From a bacterium (GTDB taxonomy: Bacteria > Cyanobacteriota > Vampirovibrionia > Obscuribacterales > Obscuribacteraceae), in NCBI GenBank assembly GCA_030431355.1, contig JAUIJG010000206.1, positions 1 through 9,216 on the forward strand: a stretch of DNA of 9,216 nucleotides. The letters run 5' to 3'. Of this stretch, positions 6,352-9,216 are shown in pieces. The translations under genes and the position numbers were made by a program. How positions within the stretch are numbered: the stretch's first letter is position 1; each line of letters begins with the position of its first letter. The notes below the pieces were generated by a model. That model was given only the letters and a program-made list of their open reading frames with translations. It was not told the origin of the DNA and ran no database searches.

Positions 6352-6870
6352 TTGCAATTGTCGGACAAAAATAGAGCTGAAGAGAAAGCGGAAAGCAAAG
6401 GGACAAACTTCCGAGACCGGTGGTTGCAGCTGAGTTGGGCCAAAATTCGTAAGTTCGAGGCTCTGGTATTTCTGTTTATGTTTTTTGCAGTGCCATGGTT
6501 TGGGCTCAGGGTGGTGAGCTATACCAAGGCGCATATGTTGCTCAACAATATTACCCATGATCTGGTTAACGACCTTCACTGGACCAAAGAGCAGGCGGTT
6601 AGCCTCAATAAGAAGGTGACCCTCAAGGCTGTGCGTCCTAAAACCCTGGTCTTTTCAAGGACTTCCAAGAAGGCTCCTTTCCGCTATGTGATTATTTATG
6701 ATCTGGCAGTGGTTCAGGAAGTGGTGCTGCCGGAAGGAATCACTCTCAATGGTATCGTCACATTTAACTCGGACGGTTTGCCGGAGAGCCCTTCCTCTTT
6801 CATTCTCTCCCAGGGCAAGCGAACATCAACCATTGAGATTGATAGAAAGGGATTGGTGTCAGTGCCTTAG
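6352..6870 (+). CDS. Single-pass membrane protein resembling a GspH/FimT pseudopilin without a prepilin cleavage site
   Basis: The 172-residue product has a charged 34-residue N-terminus, one membrane helix (EALVFLFMFFAVPWFGLRVV, about 36-55), and a soluble C-terminal part. Directly after the helix, LLNNITHDLVNDLHWTKEQA and SLNKKVTLKAV follow the pattern of GspH/FimT pseudopilins, where an amphipathic helix (dLxxaRxeAi, rNxxVtL) extends the membrane helix. The C-terminus (ITLNGIVTFNSDGLPE, then TIEIDRKGLVSV) also resembles the GspH beta domain, which ends in a short Gly-x-Val stretch. The canonical prepilin site G|FTLIE is absent: here the helix begins KFEALVF, with Lys instead of Gly at -1 and no Glu at +5. 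It may therefore stay as an uncleaved membrane protein. TTG start at 6352, or 6358, after AAGGAG. It follows the acyl-CoA synthetase by 46 nt. Confidence 0.78.
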   Translation: MQLSDKNRAEEKAESKGTNFRDRWLQLSWAKIRKFEALVFLFMFFAVPWFGLRVVSYTKAHMLLNNITHDLVNDLHWTKEQAVSLNKKVTLKAVRPKTLVFSRTSKKAPFRYVIIYDLAVVQEVVLPEGITLNGIVTFNSDGLPESPSSFILSQGKRTSTIEIDRKGLVSVP

Positions 6871-6915
6871 TTAGGTCCAACCGGCAATTTTGATGATACC
6901 GGATTTAGTTCAAAA

Positions 6916-7236
6916 TCAGTACTTCATTACTTCCGGATCCACATCATCTGACCAGGCATGGAGTCCGCCGGTAAGATTAAGTGCTTTTAAAAATCCGTGG
7001 GATCTCAAGAACTCGGTACATCTACCGGAGCGACTTCCGGTTCGACAGATAACAACGATGTCATGCTCTTTGTATTTTTCTAGCTCCGGTAGCCGGTCCG
7101 GAACTTCTCCCATGGGAATATGCAAACAGTTGTCCAGGCTAGCTATTTGAATCTCGTGGGGCTCTCTAATGTCAAGCAGGACCGGGCTTTCCCCGGCATC
7201 TAGCTTATCTTTAAGTTCTGTAGCGCTTATCTCCAT
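6916..7236 (-). CDS. Single-domain rhodanese-like sulfurtransferase
   Basis: The 106-residue product is the size of a stand-alone rhodanese domain such as GlpE or PspE. It shows the order typical of the fold: SATELKDKL, then LLDIREPHEIQIASLDNCLH, IPMGEVPDRLPEL, the active-site loop VVICRTGSRSGR with catalytic Cys near residue 64, and LKALNLTGGLHAWSDDVDP near the end. It can carry a persulfide on that cysteine and pass sulfur to acceptors such as cyanide or thiol proteins; the physiological partner is not visible. No signal peptide, so cytoplasmic. GGAAG lies about 3 nt before the ATG and a better AGGAG lies further upstream. It is convergent with the pseudopilin-like gene, 45 nt apart, and divergent from the small TerB-like gene. 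Confidence 0.94.
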   Translation of the reverse strand: MEISATELKDKLDAGESPVLLDIREPHEIQIASLDNCLHIPMGEVPDRLPELEKYKEHDIVVICRTGSRSGRCTEFLRSHGFLKALNLTGGLHAWSDDVDPEVMKY

Positions 7237-7263
7237 CTTCTTCCGAATCTCCTGCTTAGAACA

Positions 7264-7291
7264 TCAACACATGGGCATACTAAAGTATAAT
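7264..7291 (+). promoter_or_regulatory. Candidate sigma-70 promoter of the TerB-like gene
   Basis: TCAACA (7264-7269) and a perfect TATAAT (7286-7291) are 16 nt apart. Start of transcription would be near 7298, about 30 nt before the GTG. A small inverted repeat, ATACT-AA-AGTAT (7277-7288), overlaps the -10 box and could be an operator or chance. Confidence 0.5.
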
Positions 7292-7313
7292 CACCTCAAA
7301 ATCTCTACTAATT

Positions 7314-7320
7314 AAGGAGG
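7314..7320 (+). promoter_or_regulatory. Consensus ribosome binding site for a GTG start
   Basis: AAGGAGG stands 7 nt before the GTG at 7328. This is a full anti-16S match and fixes the start despite the weak initiation codon. Confidence 0.85.
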
Positions 7321-7327
7321 CGTTAAA

Positions 7328-7549
7328 GTGGCAGAAAGGTCTCTCGAGGATGCACTGAAAGAATGTCTGGCCGATGACGGTAAGATTGATAAGTACGAAG
7401 CTCGAGTAATCAAAGAGTTCATCATGGCTGATGGAATCGTTTCAGAAGATGAGAAACAGTTTCTTGAGAAGGCATTGAAGAATAATGTTTTCGACGATCA
7501 AGCCATGGAACTTCTTAGTGGCGTCTTACTCAGATCAAAGCAAGGCTAG
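7328..7549 (+). CDS. Small acidic TerB-like helical protein
   Basis: A 73-residue, highly charged, probably all-helical protein without a signal peptide. It contains two similar segments: ADDGKIDKYEARVIKEFI (about 15-32) and ADGIVSEDEKQFLEKAL (about 34-50). The spacing of ADGxxxxxE twice in succession is what TerB/TerB-like domains show, where the acidic residues bind metal. The protein is about half the usual TerB length, so it may be a minimal version or an unrelated helical protein with the same local pattern. The perfect ribosome site, a TATAAT box upstream and a strong terminator 34 nt downstream indicate a single, well-expressed gene. Its function is unknown; any link to tellurite or stress would be guesswork. 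Confidence 0.8.
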   Translation: MAERSLEDALKECLADDGKIDKYEARVIKEFIMADGIVSEDEKQFLEKALKNNVFDDQAMELLSGVLLRSKQG

Positions 7550-7582
7550 AATTTTTTCTATTGCAATCAAGCTAATGGTCAT

Positions 7583-7611
7583 AAAAAACCCGACTATATA
7601 GTCGGGTTTTT
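7583..7611. terminator. Bidirectional intrinsic terminator
   Basis: An 18-bp perfect palindrome, CCCGACTATATAGTCGGG (7589-7606), is flanked by six A on the left and five T on the right. It forms a hairpin with a poly-U tail on either strand. It sits between two convergent genes, the TerB-like gene (+) and the winged-helix-like gene (-), and can end both transcripts. Confidence 0.92.
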
Positions 7612-7637
7612 GTTTAGTTCTAGTTTTTGGTCGGTTC

Positions 7638-7928
7638 TTAACCGGCGGCTGTGACCGCGAAATATTCGACCAGGTCGGCTGGTTCGTAGGGGACGCCCTG
7701 GCTGCCTGAACGTTCAACCAGTTTGCGTAGACGCTGCCAGCGAATTCCCAGACTCCTTCCATTGCGCTTATAGACGATTCCGAGTTTCTCGAGTTGTTTT
7801 AGATTCTCTTTGTGTTCCTCGGGGGCTTCCTTTTCGGAGATTCCCTCTTCCTGGCTGAGCCACTTGAGAGAAGAATGACAGTCTCTGATAACGTTGAATA
7901 TCTTGTTTTCTCCAAATGAGTTACGCAT
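7638..7928 (-). CDS. Small winged-helix-like protein of unknown function
   Basis: The 96-residue product begins MRNSFGENKIFNVIRDCHSS. I do not recognise the family. The central part reads like a winged helix: a helix around LKWLSQEEG, a second around SEKEAPEEHK, a possible recognition helix ENLKQLEKLGIVY, then a basic turn KRNGRSLGIRW that would be the wing, and a final helix LRKLVERS. The C-terminus (YEPADLVEYFAVTAAG) is acidic to neutral. DNA binding is an inference from pattern only. The start at 7928 is chosen because AGAGGTG lies 5 nt upstream; the open frame continues to 8039 but without a ribosome site and with less protein-like sequence. The gene stands alone on its strand, after a long gene-free region, and shares the terminator at 7583-7611. 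Confidence 0.68.
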   Translation of the reverse strand: MRNSFGENKIFNVIRDCHSSLKWLSQEEGISEKEAPEEHKENLKQLEKLGIVYKRNGRSLGIRWQRLRKLVERSGSQGVPYEPADLVEYFAVTAAG

Positions 7929-8226
7929 TAAATCACCTCTTGCACTATCGAAAAAATAACCGGAGTTCAATTTGATCCGGCTTATGTTCGAAGCTGTCAG
8001 GAACAGCTTTCCGGGAAAGCGAATCGCCTGGGGGACCATGATTAATTGGATTTAATATGATCCGATTCCACCAGCACCAGAAACCAGGCATTTTCTCCGA
8101 CTGAACCCGCTTTTCCTGGCGGATTATAGACAGCTCGAAACGAGCCAGGTGTAAGACTGTTGCCTATTGAACAGCTTATTCCTAACGGGTTTGAGTATGG
8201 TCGTTCGAAAAATGTCAGGCTTCAAT

Positions 8227-8367
8227 GTCCCTAATTTATAAAAGCGCTAATTCAACAACGTACAACTGAGTTCGTACTATTAGCTCTATCAGGGACTTTG
8301 CCCGGGTTAGCCTCTAAACCTCTTCCACCTCCAATTAAGCAAGTGAAACTTGCTACTCTGGCTAACC
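8227..8367. ncRNA. Candidate structured non-coding RNA (nested stems; strand undecided)
   Basis: Element 1 is a three-level stem: GTCCCT (8227-8232) pairs with AGGGAC (8291-8296); AGCGCTAAT (8243-8251) pairs with ATTAGCTCT (8279-8287) with one mismatch; GTAC-AAC (8260-8266) pairs with GTT-C-GTAC (8270-8277) around a TGA triloop. Element 2, eight bases on, is GGTTAGCC (8305-8312) pairing perfectly with GGCTAACC (8360-8367), enclosing hairpin GCAAGT-GAA-ACTTGC (8339-8353) and a C-rich single-stranded stretch CCTCTTCCACCTCC (8319-8332). It does not fit RNase P, tmRNA, 6S, SRP or riboswitch signatures I know. Read as plus, the C-rich loop would be an anti-Shine-Dalgarno sequence and a terminator could be the hairpin at 8579; minus is equally possible from pairing alone. 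Confidence 0.45.
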
Positions 8368-8578
8368 GCCGACAAAAGCATCACCATCATCATCGCCTTC
8401 GGTAATATCAATAACCGGGTCGATTACAGGCACTACGCTTCCGCTTTATCCATCTTACCATGAATGCATTTGAATGTCTATACAGGAGAGGTTTTTTTAA
8501 GGTCTCTGCAAAATCGATGACGCCACTATATTTGATACCGAAATCTTGAGCTTGATCAAAGTTGATTTGTTTTGCGAA

Positions 8579-8606
8579 AAATCCGGTGGGGATCCAGACC
8601 GGATTT
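8579..8606. terminator. Terminator-like hairpin
   Basis: AAATCCGGT (8579-8587) and ACCGGATTT (8598-8606) form a 9-bp stem with a 10-nt loop that contains GGATCC. On the minus strand it runs into five T; on the plus strand it is followed by a T-rich stretch. It may end the candidate RNA (+) or catch read-through from the S1-like gene (-). Confidence 0.55.
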
Positions 8607-8642
8607 CATTTTATTATTCTTTAGTCATCATTAGGACTGTTC

Positions 8643-8690
8643 AAAAAGAAGACTATTCGACTTGTCTATTGTTTGAATAGTCTTCTTTTT
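8643..8690. terminator. Long-stem bidirectional terminator of the S1-like gene
   Basis: A perfect 16-bp inverted repeat: AAAAAGAAGACTATTC (8643-8658) and GAATAGTCTTCTTTTT (8675-8690), loop 16 nt. It begins 30 nt after the stop codon of the minus-strand S1-like gene and gives a U-rich tail on both strands. The stem is rather AT-rich but long. Confidence 0.8.
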
Positions 8691-8720
8691 CTATTTTCTA
8701 AAAGTCAAATTGTTCTGTTT

Positions 8721-9056
8721 TCAACAACTATACTGTGGGTAGCTGTATGCCTTTACTTTCTGGCGAGCGTGTTTCCTGAACTCATCATCGGTGAGGGAGA
8801 AGAGCAGTTTGCCGTCCAGGTGATCGACATAGAAAACCTCCACCGGTAAGCCGATGGAAAAATCAAGGTTGGTCGGCAGGAAAGCAGAGCGAATATCTTT
8901 ATTCGGTAGTCCTACAATAAAGCCTCCGTCAGTCTTCGCTTGCACCTGGCAGATGATGGTATCGCCGGAGCTGTATGTTCTCAACGGGGGATGAAAATCT
9001 AAATTGGTTATATTTGATTGTTCGTTCATGATCCGTATATCTGAAAGCTGCGCCAT
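8721..9056 (-). CDS. S1-like OB-fold protein
   Basis: The 111-residue product contains, at about 30-90, the pattern of an S1 RNA-binding domain: SGDTIICQVQAKTDGGFIVG, then IRSAFLPTNL, IGLPVEVFYVDHLDGKLLFS, matching the family sequence of GxxxxGxV, a Gly-rich beta turn, AFLP, GxxVxVxVxxxD and a final LSL-like strand. S1 domains bind single-stranded RNA; here a single copy with a short polar N-terminus and a basic tail (FRKHARQKVKAYSYPQ) is present. It should be cytoplasmic. The ATG at 9056 has AGGA 10 nt upstream; an ATG at 9029 is possible but has a poorer site. The preceding gene on the same strand ends 42 nt upstream, so they may share a transcript, and a strong terminator follows. Confidence 0.8.
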   Translation of the reverse strand: MAQLSDIRIMNEQSNITNLDFHPPLRTYSSGDTIICQVQAKTDGGFIVGLPNKDIRSAFLPTNLDFSIGLPVEVFYVDHLDGKLLFSLTDDEFRKHARQKVKAYSYPQYSC

Positions 9057-9088
9057 GAATATATTATCCTATTCTTCGGATTGGCGCT

Positions 9089-9098
9089 GGATATATCC
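9089..9098. repeat. Short perfect palindrome upstream of the S1-like gene
   Basis: GGATATATCC is a 10-bp perfect palindrome directly after the stop codon of the preceding gene and 33 nt before the S1-like ATG. It could be an operator or chance. Confidence 0.2.
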
Positions 9099-9216
9099 TT
9101 ACTCCCAGATCTCTCGATCCTGAACATTTGGGCCTCTGGAGAAATTCGTTGCCACCAGATCAGGTCTTTTATCGGCCTCTAGAATGTCGCCGTCGCTCAC
9201 ATATTTATTCCAGGCT
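9099..9216 (-). CDS. C-terminal end of an unidentified gene, cut by window edge
   Basis: In one minus-strand frame the last 118 bases are open and end in TAA (9101-9099), giving 38 residues: AWNKYVSDGDILEADK, then RPDLVATNFSRGPNVQDREI and WE. The segment is protein-like, with balanced charge, and the other two frames on this strand are less plausible (one has an early TAA). I do not recognise the family. The sequence NFSRGPNVQDREIWE looks like a conserved C-terminal tail but names nothing to me. It lies upstream of the S1-like gene in the same direction. Most of the gene is outside the window. Confidence 0.6.
   Translation of the reverse strand, partial: AWNKYVSDGDILEADKRPDLVATNFSRGPNVQDREIWE

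Larger units (their letters stand above)
7929..8720. other. Gene-free region of about 790 bp with many inverted repeats
   Basis: No open frame here has a plausible start, length and composition together. Instead the stretch is dense in self-complementary elements: CCTGGC/GCCAGG (8115-8120 with 8144-8149), GCTCG-AAA-CGAGC (8133-8145), CTGTT/AACAG (8157-8161 with 8170-8174), the nested set at 8227-8367, and terminator-like hairpins at 8579-8606 and 8643-8690. The content fits a non-coding RNA gene or long leader rather than decayed protein code. The section 8368-8578 shows nothing I can name. Confidence 0.5.

Noticed and set aside
7929..8039. N-terminal extension of the winged-helix-like protein to 8039
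   Set aside because: No ribosome site at 8039, whereas AGAGGTG stands 5 nt before the ATG at 7928; the extension probably only reflects chance openness of the leader.
8362..8453. Minus-strand peptide GTG-started VPVIDPVIDITEGDDDGDAF, with MDKAEA just upstream in another frame
   Set aside because: Only 23 codons, no ribosome site, the two parts would need a -1 shift without a slippery sequence, and the stop falls inside a strong RNA stem. It could be gene debris but is not supportable.
8368..8460. CATCACCATCATCAT run reading as poly-His on plus or Asp-rich on minus
   Set aside because: Too short for a tandem repeat, and neither reading belongs to a plausible gene.
8041..8640. RNase P RNA, tmRNA, 6S RNA, SRP RNA or a common riboswitch
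   Set aside because: I looked on both strands for the P4 core of RNase P, the tmRNA acceptor ends, the SRP apical loop, and the TPP, cobalamin, SAM and c-di-AMP signatures; none is present.
1..9216. CRISPR array, insertion sequence, transposase, integrase or phage genes
   Set aside because: No regularly spaced direct repeats, no terminal inverted repeats with target duplications, and no such protein motifs were found in any frame.
1..9216. tRNA genes
   Set aside because: No segment shows the acceptor, anticodon and T-arm spacing; GTTCGA-like strings near 8202 lack flanking arms.

Overview
The window is bacterial: closely packed genes with Shine-Dalgarno sites, GTG and TTG starts next to good ribosome sites, intrinsic terminators, Sec and lipoprotein signals, and no introns. 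The secreted TPR protein at 2913-4088 ends in RLxxLExxxFG-type modules. I associate these with Melainabacteria/Obscuribacterales-type genomes (non-photosynthetic relatives of Cyanobacteria). That placement is an inference from memory and is only moderately supported; there is no rRNA or other marker gene here.

Left block (1-2028, all minus strand): a nucleoside 2-deoxyribosyltransferase-like domain fused to an N-formylglutamate-amidohydrolase-like domain, then cutA directly abutting it, then a GTG-started long-chain acyl-CoA synthetase that leaves the window just at its ATP-binding loop. The spacing suggests a three-gene operon.

Middle (2137-6870): a DUF3465 lipoprotein gene (+) runs tail-to-tail, with a 2-bp gap, into the secreted TPR gene (-). 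Divergent from the TPR gene comes a plus-strand series: a small secreted protein of unknown function, a second complete acyl-CoA synthetase, and a single-pass membrane protein that looks like a GspH/FimT pseudopilin but lacks the prepilin-peptidase site.

Right block (6916-9216): a single-domain rhodanese (-) is divergent from a small acidic TerB-like protein (+), which ends at a bidirectional terminator. Beyond lie a small winged-helix-like protein (-), about 790 bp without a convincing gene, an S1-like OB-fold protein (-), and the C-terminal end of a further minus-strand gene cut by the window edge.

Most genes look like ordinary housekeeping: lipid activation, metal tolerance, sulfur transfer, envelope proteins. 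The most interesting part is the gene-free stretch at 7929-8720. It holds a run of nested, nearly perfect inverted repeats (best at 8227-8367) and a C-rich, anti-Shine-Dalgarno-like loop, followed by two terminator-like hairpins. This is what a structured non-coding RNA would look like. The enzyme fusion at 931-2028 and the degenerate pseudopilin are the next most notable.
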